From positions 124,001 through 188,000 of the forward strand of contig ML769383.1 of the NCBI GenBank assembly GCA_009733575.1: 64,000 nt of DNA, in the 5' to 3' direction. The notes beneath the pieces were generated by a model that did no database searches, was not told the DNA's origin, and saw nothing but the letters and a program-made list of their open reading frames with translations. Below, in pieces: positions 12,545-22,282 of the stretch. The stretch is from Gymnopus androsaceus JB14. Lineage: Eukaryota; Basidiomycota; Agaricomycetes; Agaricales; Omphalotaceae. The translations under genes were made by a program, and so were the position numbers. Positions within the stretch are counted from its first letter, which is position 1, and each line of letters starts with the position of its first letter.

Positions 12545-12922
12545 GATGGAAGAGCGTGTCAAAGCAGAATTGATCTTCCTTTTCTGGCCGCGATTTGTAA
12601 ATGTATAAACTCCACCTTGTTACACAGCTTCGATCACCCTAAATGAATGAACCATCAATTAATGCACGCGTCTGAGGGTAGTAATGGCTAACGCGCTGTT
12701 GCGTCTGCGTCTGCTAAAAGTTTTTGCTCTCTTTGATAAGGGTTTTTTCAAGCAGTTCAAAAACATCCTGCCGTCGTTGGATTTCAGCCATGCCCCCCGC
12801 TTTCTCTCGAGCCACAACTACTATTAACAGGAATTGGAACCCATTAGGTCTAAGGTGACTATCTTTGCTACATATAGCCCATTGACACACGACACTGAAA
12901 GAGCGCTCAGATTTCTTTCAGA
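12545..12922. promoter_or_regulatory. Divergent promoter, ATG6 / caspase-like gene
   Basis: 378 bp separate the two start codons. A possible 5' exon of the right-hand gene lies here: an ATG near 12790 (MPPAFSRATTTI) could splice in frame through a GTGACT...TTTCAG intron ending at about 12921. Without transcript data I treat it as untranslated. Confidence 0.4.
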
Positions 12923-14287
12923 ATGGGCAGTCGCGTATTCGCAGTCATCGTCGGCATCGATACGTACAAGAGTGGTAGCGTGTCCTCGAAGTATATATCT
13001 TGTTAGATTTACTGACCCCCCATATCAGGCGATATCTGGAATCTGGAATCGTGCTCAAACGATGCCAATCAGATGCGAAAGTGGTTGATGAATGATTTGA
13101 GCGTACCCAAGCACCAGATAGCTTTGCTACTTAACGAAAAGGCAACGAAACAGAACATTGAGCACACACTCAACACCCACCTTTTGCACAATAACCAAAT
13201 CCAGGCAAGCAATAGTTCCCCTAGGCGGACTGAATATACACTGACGCGTTTACAGGAAGGCGACGGAATTCTCATCTATTTCGCGGGACATGGGAGTTCC
13301 TTGAAGGCTCCTCACGAAAGCCGGCCTTTCGAAGTTCTATGCCCATGGGATCATGACACGAAAGGTCCAGAAGGTCGTGTGGCCGGAATATCTGCTAGAG
13401 CACTTTCAAAATTTTTAACAGACCTTTCCAAGTCGAAAGGCAACAACATCACCTTGATGTTGGATTCTTGCTTCACTTCACCTCCACCGCGCTCTCGCGA
13501 CCGTAGCTCTATCCGTTGGACCTCGACCAACAAAGCTGTTGTCGATGATCTGTATCATGGACAACTTGCTTGTCCGAAACCCCAAAAGCGTAACGAAGGC
13601 TTCTGCAGCCGCAACTGGACTACTCATACAGTCGTAACAGCGTGCAAACCTGGAGCCACTGCCACTGAAGGGAAAGAGGGCGGAAGATTCACCTCCTCGT
13701 TCCTGGAAGTCATGCGTTCTACTCCTTTACACAGTACCTCGTTTACCACACTCATGGAAAAAATTAACCTGAAGATGGGGGAAAGTCAAAGCCCCCATTA
13801 TTCTGGACTCGTCAATGACCGCCTCTTCAACGCTATCCCGTTCATCGAGGACCTTCGGTACATCCCAGTTCAATTTCATAGTGAAAAGGGAATCAGGATC
13901 GAACTTGGCTCACTCCATGGTATCGAGAAAGGGGCAGAGTTGTCGCTCCATCCTCACAACTATGTTGGCTCTTGTAACCCCGCCATTGCCACTGTGACTA
14001 TCCACGACGTCCACCCTACGTGGTGCGCGGGGCGGCCTAAAACTTCTTTCTTCCCCAGACGTTGCTGGGCTCGTGTTCCCCTGCATAATCATGGTTTATC
14101 CTATGCCCGTTTAAAAAAAGCGGTTCAAGCCTTCCTACACTCCACTGTCGCTCATAAATCCTCCTTTTCTTCTCGGCCTGTCTCGCGGTCTGTCAGTATA
14201 TCAGATTTCAAGGGTACTACAGGTAAATCGGAACTCATCGAGACTGCTGATGCCTCGAAAACTCTTCTTGTACCATTTCTGAAATAG
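12923..14287 (+). CDS. Caspase-like (C14) peptidase domain protein
   Basis: Fungal caspase/metacaspase-fold protein of the Agaricomycete type. The ATG at 12923 gives MGSRVFAVIVGIDTYKSG, the first beta-strand. One intron then joins to DIWNLESCSNDANQMRKWL, and from there a single exon runs to TAG. The catalytic His lies in DGILIYFAGHGS and the Cys in NNITLMLDSCFTS, so the His-Cys dyad is present. The context after Cys is FTS rather than the usual HSG/HSGS, which may affect activity or substrate choice. A second block (THTVVTACKPGATATEG, GGRFTSSFLEVM) closes the domain. About 200 further residues have no domain I can name. Roughly 420 residues in all. An upstream in-frame exon is possible. Role in cell death or heterokaryon recognition is only inference. 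Confidence 0.8.
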
Positions 14288-14537
14288 TTTTTGAAAATAT
14301 TGCCGACGGATATTACCCTATGGTGACTATGTATATACCAAGACTTATAATGCAGTGCCGTCGTCGCTAGTTTATTTACTATCTAATTTATGGCAGTTAT
14401 GCTCGATAGTTTATTGATAAACACGAGCAGTAGTACTTGTATCCACTACTATCTATTGAAGAACATGATTCAGCTGCACTATACTACGAATTCCGAAGTT
14501 TTATAGCAGAGCTCTGTGATTTACACGTATCCACTTT
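14288..14537. other. Convergent 3' regions, no gene
   Basis: 250 bp of AT-rich sequence between two convergent stop codons; no feature recognised. Confidence 0.4.
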
Positions 14538-15920
14538 CTACGTTTGATTAGGGGTATACGACGGAGGAGGTTCAGACTCCGTCAATGAAACCAAAGTAGG
14601 CTGTCGATATAACGCCCTCGAGCTCGCGCCGTCCGGTGCTGCATTGGACTTGGTATCGACAACACCCGACTCCCTGAAATGGTCGCCCGTGGCATACACA
14701 TCCATCTCGGCCTCCAGAGCGGTAGAGCTTTGGGGAGATTCCGCTATGGAACTCCGGTGCACAATGGAGGTCTCCCGGTCACCCGACTCCCTGGAGTTGT
14801 TGCCCGTGGCATATATATCCATCTCAGCAGTAGAGCTTCGGGGCGATTCCGGTATAGGACCCTGGTGCACAATGGAGGTAACGGCGGTTCCCCGTTCGTC
14901 CCATAGCATGGGCACATCAGTAACAGCCTGAGAGCTGTCAGCGACATCAGGTAGTGTTGCATTAGAATGTATTGCCAGAAAGGGCGTGAGACCAAATGGA
15001 TATTTGGGATCTGATGTACCTGTGTCCCTTATTAGGCGTGAGTTCCTGCGTTTTCGTTTGACCAACCAAAAGAAGAGAACAGCAAAAAATGCACCAACTG
15101 CTAAGCCCACTCCGACCACTGCACCGACGGGTATTGTCTTATGCGTGGGCGGAAGGGTCTGCGCTGCATTTGGAGAAGCAGTCATCGTCGTACTCGTGGA
15201 TACGATGATGGTCTGAGCCACGTTTGAATGAGTTACAGTTACATCCCCGGACGAAGAAGCTGCCTTCTCCGTAGATTGAAGAGACTCGGACTGTGCATTT
15301 AATGGCGTACTAGTTACCGAATGAGTCTCGGCGGTCGCACTGGAAGATGATACCTGTGCATTCGACTGTGGGGTATTCGAAAACGTCGAACTCACTACAC
15401 TCTGAGAAGGGAGGGAGGTGTCAACTTCAGAGGATGAGGACGAGGATGAGGACGAGGACGAGGACGAGGAGAGTGACTGCGAATTGTCGGGAGTAAATGT
15501 TATGGTGCTCAAAATGAAAGATGCACCAGCCACGGTAGGTGATATGGTCAATGTGTGTTGGCCACTCGTAATGGTTGGAAAAGACTGGAAAAATGAAACG
15601 TTTAGTGTAGGGCTATTACTATTCCCTGAGTTTGGAGCATTGAACTGTTGTGTTAAACCGTCCATCATGAACAAAGCGCCTGGTGCTAAATCCTGGCTGA
15701 GAGGAAGGATACCATAAACTTGAACGTTTATGCCTAGGTCGACTTGGTTAATCAAAAAATTGCTGTAGTTCTGGGTGAACAGAATACCTTCAAATGTAAA
15801 TTGTGCAGTCACTTCGGATCCAGCATTGGTGGTAGACATGGAGGTTCCATCGACCTCCCAACTCCCGGACTGAGGGGTATAAGTGATTGTCGCATCTGTG
15901 GCAAGGATAGTGGATGTCAT
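14538..15920 (-). CDS. Ser-rich single-pass membrane protein
   Basis: Probable cell-surface glycoprotein; function unknown. The first ATG in frame is at 15920 (MTSTILATDATITYTPQSGS), with no classical signal peptide. A beta-rich ectodomain of about 170 residues contains ITYTPQSGSWEVDGTS and TLTISPTVAGASFILSTITF. Then comes a run of about 16 serines encoded by GAC/GAG-like repeats at 15,420-15,475, and a Ser/Thr-rich O-glycosylation stalk. One transmembrane helix follows (IPVGAVVGVGLAVGAFFAVL plus FFWL), ended by the stop-transfer KRKRR. The cytoplasmic tail has a tandem-duplicated segment (see repeat). It is an uninterrupted exon. Its architecture matches the two-repeat protein at 55472-57260, so the two are probably paralogous. 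Confidence 0.75.
   Translation of the reverse strand: MTSTILATDATITYTPQSGSWEVDGTSMSTTNAGSEVTAQFTFEGILFTQNYSNFLINQVDLGINVQVYGILPLSQDLAPGALFMMDGLTQQFNAPNSGNSNSPTLNVSFFQSFPTITSGQHTLTISPTVAGASFILSTITFTPDNSQSLSSSSSSSSSSSSSSEVDTSLPSQSVVSSTFSNTPQSNAQVSSSSATAETHSVTSTPLNAQSESLQSTEKAASSSGDVTVTHSNVAQTIIVSTSTTMTASPNAAQTLPPTHKTIPVGAVVGVGLAVGAFFAVLFFWLVKRKRRNSRLIRDTGTSDPKYPFGLTPFLAIHSNATLPDVADSSQAVTDVPMLWDERGTAVTSIVHQGPIPESPRSSTAEMDIYATGNNSRESGDRETSIVHRSSIAESPQSSTALEAEMDVYATGDHFRESGVVDTKSNAAPDGASSRALYRQPTLVSLTESEPPPSYTPNQT
14645..14890 (-). repeat. Tandem duplication in the cytoplasmic tail
   Basis: Two adjacent copies of a segment of about 35 codons lie in the tail of the Ser-rich membrane protein: TSIVHQGPIPESPRSST..EMDIYATGNNSRESG and TSIVHRSSIAESPQSST..EMDVYATGDHFRESG. 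The copies have diverged by substitutions and a three-codon indel, so the duplication is not recent. Confidence 0.75.
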
Positions 15921-16534
15921 TTGCAGATTTAAATGAATGTGAGGTATCTCTCGCAAGAGTTTAGTAAAAAGAAAGGAAAGGAAGAGTGGGGAAGCCCTGC
16001 TGAAATGCAACTTCGATCCCAACAGCCAGAGAGACAATCTCAATCAGAATCAGATGCTTGCTTTGCGTATCAATCTGATACTTCCTATCCTTGTTCATAG
16101 ATCATCTTTGACGATAGCAACGTGATAATGAGACTAACTAGCACCGAGGAAGAGTTAAGTTGCGAACAATTGCAGCAACCATTCGACTGTAGAGGCTTGA
16201 TGCAGCAGACAAGGCCCTTTCTCTACATGGCTTTAAAAACAAGTTGTATCGTTGAGCTCATTTGAGATAAACCGACTCCAGACTCTTCCGACTGATAACG
16301 TTGTGGTCATGCCGCCCATGAAAAAGTCAGGACGACCAGCGCGTTTCAGCAACGTTTCAGCGTTCTGGGATGTGGGTTGTGGCATGATTTTGGGCTACAT
16401 AGACCGTATTAGACGCTCAAAGCCCGAAAGCCGTTGACTCATTCATCATGACTCAATAACGCGAGAGACGGCGCAATTTTGGCTCACGTGTTGGCGACTA
16501 CCTTCTCCTCCCAGAGGCTCCCACCCCGTCGCAA
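15921..16534. other. Divergent intergenic region
   Basis: About 610 bp between the starts of the Ser-rich protein (-) and polymerase kappa (+). An open frame continues upstream of 15920 without an ATG and is probably untranslated. Other open frames here show no conserved sequence. It holds both promoters; no named element seen. Confidence 0.4.
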
Positions 16535-19201
16535 ATGGACGCTGCCGACTCGGACCCACCTCCTTCGCAAAGCAAGAGTCTATTGAAGCGTTTGGCAGGT
16601 CCTTCAGCTGCCAAGGCTGGGCAAGTAATGACCTGAATCTACCATGAAACTCGGCCTAACTTCACTTAGACTCACTGCTGATCAATCCGAAATAAATCGC
16701 ATTATCGCCGAAGCTTCCAAAGGTTCAAAGTTCTACGAGGCAAGGAACGTTTCATTCCGAGAATGCTGAGGTGCCGAACGTTAAATTATTCAGAATGAAA
16801 AGAAGAAAGACAAGGAGCTTACACAGAGGATAGAGAAGCTGTTACACACGCGAGAGGCAGCCATGAAAGAAGCCGACCTAGGTGAGTCCTCTTCTTACAC
16901 ATCAAACCGGATGCTGAAGTGTGCAATTCAGCCCAGGTTGAATCCAGTGTATCACATCTCGTACGCAGAAGCTTTACTCTATCGTTTCAAGCTCTGATTC
17001 CGGCCTTCGGCCTCATTCCCTAGCTTGCAGAACTGGAGTCACAGAGAGACCTTAATCAAATCATTGTACATTTTGACCTCGACGCCTTTTTTGCTGTTGG
17101 TATTCCTTGCTACTGTGCTTCATATCAAAACTCAATCCTTGTAGAGTGTCGAAATTCTTCACAATCCAGAACTTAAAGGAAAGGCGTTTGGTGTCAGTCT
17201 ATCACATCATTTCTCCATCAACCCCATCCCCTTACGTTCGCATTAGGTAGGGAAAGGCGTACTCACAACTGCGTCCTACGAAGCGCGGAAATTTGGTGTC
17301 CGCTCTGGCATGGCCGGTAAGTACTTGCGGTACTGTCAGTATGGTTTGTGCATGTGCTAACCTTGTCACTGCTCCAGGTTTCATAGCAAAGAAACTTTGC
17401 CCAGAACTAATCTTACTCTCCATACACCCTGAGCGCTACTCCAACATGTCCGAGAAGGTTATGGCGATCTTTTCCCGCTATGATCCTGACATGCTAGCAG
17501 CAAGCTGTGATGAAGGATACCTCAAGTAAAAGCGTCTCTTTGTATCCGTTTTACGTCGACTAACGTGCATGTGCTTTTATTAATAGTATAACGGAATACT
17601 GCCGCCAACACAATGTTACTCCAGACGAATGTGTATCTGAAATGCGCAGGATTGTGGAGGAAGAGACAAAGCTTACTGTCAGCGCCGGGATCGCTCCCAA
17701 TAAGGTACAGATATGTCCTTGAACACATAGCACTCAAATAACATTTTATTAGATGCTCGCCAAGGTGAAGAACACTTTACGCTTTTATACTTGAAACGCT
17801 TCCAACGTTCGTCCTTGTAATAGATATGTTCAGACAAGGTAAATTTTTTGTGCCCTGCGGTTTCGGTCCAATAATTTGGAGCGGTCCAGAATAAACCCAA
17901 CGGCCAATACCACCTACCTTTCGATCGTAATTCTATCAAGGAATTCATGAAAGACTTACCTGTACGGAAGGTGCCAGGTATTGGCAGGGTTAACGAGCGT
18001 ATGCTCGAGTCTATCGGAGTTACGGTAATGGACCTTCTTTCGTCATGGTACATGCACACTTTGTCTCAACATTGTGTTTAGAACTGCGGCGACATATATA
18101 CGCACCGTGCAAGTCTTGCATTGCTGGACAAGGAATTTGGGCTGCGGTTCATGTTGCAAACATATTTGGGTATCGCATCCAATGTCGTTCTTCCACATCA
18201 ACGGGAAGAGCGGAAGAGTATTGGGGCTGAGAGGTTAGCGGTCCCTGCTGCTTCTTCTGATGATGTTTGACTTGCGCGTGCTTTAGGACGTTTCAGCCAT
18301 TGACAGACCAAACCAAGATATTACAGAAGCTGGAAGAAGTTGCGGAGGAACTAGAAACAGACATGACGGAAAGTGGTTGGACGGGTCGCACTGTGACCTT
18401 GAAGTACAAACTGGACAACTACCAAGGTGAGAGAAATCTGACGGACTGTTCATGACGCTCATTTATAGAGCAGTATTCACGCGTGCTAAATCTCTTGAAC
18501 GTTGGATCACAAAGAGGGAAGATCTATTTGCTGTTCGTTGATACTCTGTTGCTCTACGAAATTCACTGACATGAAGATAGATTGGCAAAGAGCTCCTTCT
18601 ACCCGAATTACCTCTGAAAATCCGTCTTATCGGGTTAAGAGTCACTAAACTAAAGGATCTAAAGGTATCCACTGACTCTGGTATTAAAAGGGTAAGTGAC
18701 TGCGCCTCTAATGCTTGTCTTTCTGAGATCTCTCTCCAGTATTTCAACGGGACCACCGAGCAAACCTCTCCCAGAAAACGGAGAAAGACGGAGGTTGAAG
18801 AGTCTCGGGACGACGAGCAGATCTGGCCCGAGTCAATGCCAAGCTTCGATGATGGGGACGATGAAATCCAAAACGTCGAAGATGAACCTCGCGTAAAGTC
18901 TCCCGCCTCAGAAAGCGCGAGCGCGGCTTCCCCTCGCTCTAAACCAATCTCTGCCAAAGCTGCCGGGAAGAAACGCTCAACAGCAGAATCACAGGCTTGC
19001 CCGGTGTGTGATAAAGTATTGGAGACGAAGGACAACCAAGAGCTCAATGCCCATATCGACTTTTGTCTAAGTCGAGGAGCAATTGATGAGGCGCAAGGAG
19101 CGTCGAAGGAAACAAAAGCAAAAGCCAAATCACAGGCAGATGCATGGAGCTGGTTCCTCGATCCAAAGACCAAACCGAGGAGTAAGGGTAAGGGAAAATG
19201 A
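16535..19201 (+). CDS. POLK: DNA polymerase kappa (Y-family, DinB)
   Basis: Translesion DNA polymerase that bypasses bulky minor-groove adducts. The ATG at 16535 leads to the kappa N-clasp (EINRIIAEASKGSKFYE, NEKKKDKELTQRIEKL). Palm and fingers follow: IIVHFDLDAFFAAVEIL (first metal ligands), GVLTTASYEARKFGVRSGMA and LAASCDEGYLNITEYC (second acidic pair; the usual form is SLDEAYL). Then KMLAKICSDKNKPNGQYHLP and the thumb block VRKVPGIGRVNERMLESIGV. The little finger contains GWTGRTVTLKYKLDNY. Near the C-terminus one UBZ-type zinc finger is visible (CPVCDKVLETKDNQELNAHI, then DFC), for ubiquitinated PCNA, followed by a basic tail KTKPRSKGKGK. About twelve short introns. Some internal joins were assumed rather than traced base by base. 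Confidence 0.93.
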
Positions 19202-19274
19202 CAGGTAATTGGGACACTTTGTTGTACATGTATTTGGTATAAACATCTTCTCACTGTATCATACACTCACTGTA

Positions 19275-20117
19275 TTATTTGGTTCCTCTATGTTTTGCAA
19301 ACGACGCTTTGACACCCTTTCCCTCTTTGATATCGGCCATGCACTTCTCGTCAATGGCTCGTAATTTCGCAGCAAGCTCTGCAACCGATGTCTCCAATTC
19401 CTTGGGCACACAGACTACACCGTCTTCATCTGCTATAATCCAGTCTCCTGGGTTTACTTTGGCGGAAGGGAACGTTGTGTTGGGGTCGGGAACGATCTCA
19501 ACAGGGATGTTTATAGCACTCGGACGAGTGAATGGAGACTGGCCGACCGTAGAATGACCTCGAGCAAATACTGGGAATCCTAGCTCTCTGTGCTCAGCAA
19601 CGTCTCTGCAGCGACCAGAGAGGACGACACCGAGAGCATTTCGGGCTTGAGCACCTGCAGACATCAATCCACCCCATACTGCATTCTTCGCATCTAGCTT
19701 TTCAGTCAATACAGATCAGTTGAAGAAATGAAGAGCTAACGTGGCGGGGCATCAATCACGATAACGGAACCTACATTGGAATCGTCAGTCAGTGTATGTA
19801 TCGGTCTTCTTAGCGGAGACTAGAAACCTTCGGGTGCTGTGTCTACAAAGTGCTCTGATAGAGTGGGAGCGTCTTTAAGAGTGGTATAGACGAATTTGAC
19901 AGTGTAAGCAGGACCGCAGATTGATTTTCCTGATACATGGTTGATATCGGGGATATAACCACCATTTTGTACGCCAAGTCTAATGAGACGTCAGAGATCT
20001 CACAAGTAGAAAACGTAGATGACGCGATGACCTAATGAGAGCGTCAGAGAGCTCACAACTAGAAAATGAAGCCAGTTTAGACATTGGACGTAAGAAGCGG
20101 GAAACAAGCGGCATCAT
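19275..20117 (-). CDS. RraA-like HMG/CHA aldolase
   Basis: RraA-fold protein related to the yeast YER010C-type 4-hydroxy-4-methyl-2-oxoglutarate/oxaloacetate aldolases. Exons give MSKLASFSSCELSDALIR / LGVQNGGYIPDI..SGKSICGPAYTVKFVYTT / SVIVIDAPP / DAKNAVWGGLMSAGAQARN, then VLSGRCRDVAEHREL and WIIADEDGVVCVPKELE. The metal- and substrate-binding signature (GG-x-M..., then R-D spaced as in the family) is intact. Starts at 20117 and 20114 (MMPLVSRFLRP) or 20084 (MSKL) are all in frame; the longer form could be a short mitochondrial presequence. Only about 36-70 bp separate it from the divergent GYP1-like start. The first intron lies within a tandem duplication (see repeat). Stop at 19275-19277, convergent with polymerase kappa. 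Confidence 0.85.
19980..20066 (-). repeat. Imperfect tandem duplication spanning intron 1
   Basis: Copy 1 (20032-20066) is the end of exon 1; copy 2 (19980-20013) is the end of intron 1. The two 34-35 bp copies differ by two substitutions and one single-base gap. Their offset is 52 bp, and the intron (GTCATC...CATTAG, 19980-20031) is also 52 bp. Both copies carry CATTAG at the splice junction. Confidence 0.85.
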
Positions 20118-20152
20118 GATGTCTCACGAATAACTCTTTCATTCACGCAGCA

Positions 20153-22200
20153 ATGGCTGCTCCTCCTCCAAGGCCTCATATAGTCTTGCGACCTTCAAAT
20201 TACTTCAAAGCTGAAACTGTCGATGACGATGCTTGGGATAGCGCATCTGACGGCGAAGAGCCCTCACAATCTTCATTTTCCTTTTCTACCTGGAATCGTT
20301 CTTCGAGTACAGCTCCAAAACCCGTCCCGAATTCTGCACCTTCGGACAATCCATCTTCGAGCTCCCTCGCATTTTCCTATACCCATCTCAATGCTCCGAA
20401 TCCCAGTTCTTATCCCCCTCGTACAACAGATACCTCCCAAACTCCGAAAAATGGCTGGACAATAGTTAGAACAGTCCATGGAAGGAGATCAAGTAATGAC
20501 ACTGGCTCTTCCAATCAGGATGATAGTTTTGACCACGTACCAGACGCTGAGGCCGACGCAGATGTTGAGGGCGATATGATCCTCGGAGATCTTGACGCTG
20601 AGCCAGCAGCAGATCCTTCACCTTTCATGTCAGACAGCACCAAGTCAGGCTCAATACGAGACGATGCTGAGAAAATTGTCAATGGTTAGGATGCATATTC
20701 GTTCATCCGAGCCATCTTTCTAATGTAGAAAAACGTAGATCCGCTCTGTGGAATTCGACGGCCCCAACCGGTATCCAGAAAATCCAAGGACCCAGTCACT
20801 ATCCCAGATAACCCTGAAAAATCGGACAAGCTAATGAGGGAACGTTCGATACGTACGAACAGGAAACACAAGTTTGTGGACTGTCTTTCGAGTCAGGACG
20901 TGAACATTGGTACGCGACTACTTACTTTTACTCTTGTAGTTAGCTTATAAGATCCAGCCGAGCTCAGAAAACTTGCATGGGCTGGAATACCTAGTGAACT
21001 TCGGCCAATGGCATGGCAATTACTTTTAGTGCGTCGTTCTATCTATACCGGAAGGAACAAACTCTCAATCATCCATTAGGGTTATCTTCCTCTCACCAGT
21101 CCCCTCCGTGCTGCAACCCTTTCCCGAAAGCGAGGTGAATATACATCTCTAGTAGAGGTGGCATTCGCTCGCGATCGAGAAGGACTCGACCAGCAGATTT
21201 GGCATCAAATTGAGATTGACGTTCCCCGTACACGTCCCGGCGTTCGTTTGTGGATGCATGGGGCAACCCAGCGAGTCAGTTCCGCAATTTCTATCCTGTT
21301 ATTCCTTTATTGACCCATAAGTAGAGTCTGGAACGAATCCTCTATGTCTGGGCTATCCGACATCCAGCTAGCGGCTATGTACAGGGCATCAACGACCTCG
21401 TCACACCCTTCTTCCAAGTCTTCCTGTCCGCATACATCGGTTTGCATAGTCTGTTCCAATTTGTACTATTTCTCATATTTTGCATTCATAGATTCTGATC
21501 CGGAGGAATTCGATCCAGCTATACTTCCCAAGAGCGTCTTTGACGCGATTGAAGCCGACTCATTCTGGTGTCTCTCTCGTTTACTAGATGGCATACAAGA
21601 TAATTATATCTTTGCTCAACCTGGTATTCAAAGGAGTGTTCGGAAGATGGCAGAGCTCGTCGCAAGGATCGATAGTGAGTTGAAGCTTCACCCCCCCCAG
21701 ACCCTGCTAATCTTGTTATAGAACCCCTATCCTCCCATCTTGAAGCACAGAATGTCGAGTTTATGCAGTTTGCCTTTCGATGGATGAACTGCTTATTGAT
21801 GCGTGAGATTAGCGTTCAGAATACCATCCGTATGTGGGACACGTATCTGGTACGTGGTATACATCTCTTCATCAGCTCAACACAGTCCTCATTCATCTCA
21901 TTATTACTACTCAGGCCGAAGGTCCCGACGCGTTTTCCCAGTTCCATCTATATGTTTGCTCCGCCTTTCTTGTAAAGTGGAGCGAAAAGCTTCGTCAGAT
22001 GGATTTTCAGGTATGTTTGTTTTGGCTGTCGCTGCATACACAGGCCCTAATAGGCAATTATTTCAAAGGGTATCATCATGTTCCTGCAATCTCTACCTAC
22101 ACAGGGATGGAGTGACCACGAAGTCGAAATGCTGCTCAGCGAAGCATTCGTGCTTAATTCAATATGGCACAATGCCCAAAGTCATTTCAATGGAAAATAA
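20153..22200 (+). CDS. GYP1: TBC-domain Rab GTPase-activating protein, Gyp1 type
   Basis: GAP for Ypt/Rab GTPases at Golgi membranes (TBC1D22/Gyp1 subfamily). The ATG at 20153 opens a disordered acidic N-terminus (about 200 residues, Ser/Pro/Asp-rich). The TBC domain then runs over about nine exons: ELRKLAWAGIPSELRPMAWQ, QQIWHQIEIDVPRTRPG (catalytic Arg finger in IxxDxxR), RILYVWAIRHPASGYVQGIN (Gln finger in YxQ), EADSFWCLSRLLDGIQDNYI, VEFMQFAFRWMNCLLMREI and IRMWDTYLAEG...DAFSQFHLYVC. The last exon ends MLLSEAFVLNSIWHNAQSHF, TAA at 22198-22200. Both catalytic fingers are present, so it should be active. Convergent with the nucleoporin, 80 bp apart. Confidence 0.92.
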
Positions 22201-22282
22201 TAGAACCTGGCTGTTCAAATTGTAGCTAGCGTTCATAGTGTGTAATACAAGACGGTGTATGATACTATAACTAGTGAGGATA

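Noticed and set aside
15418..15480. GAGGAC-type microsatellite as a regulatory repeat
   Set aside because: It is simply the coding sequence of a poly-Ser run read from the other strand.
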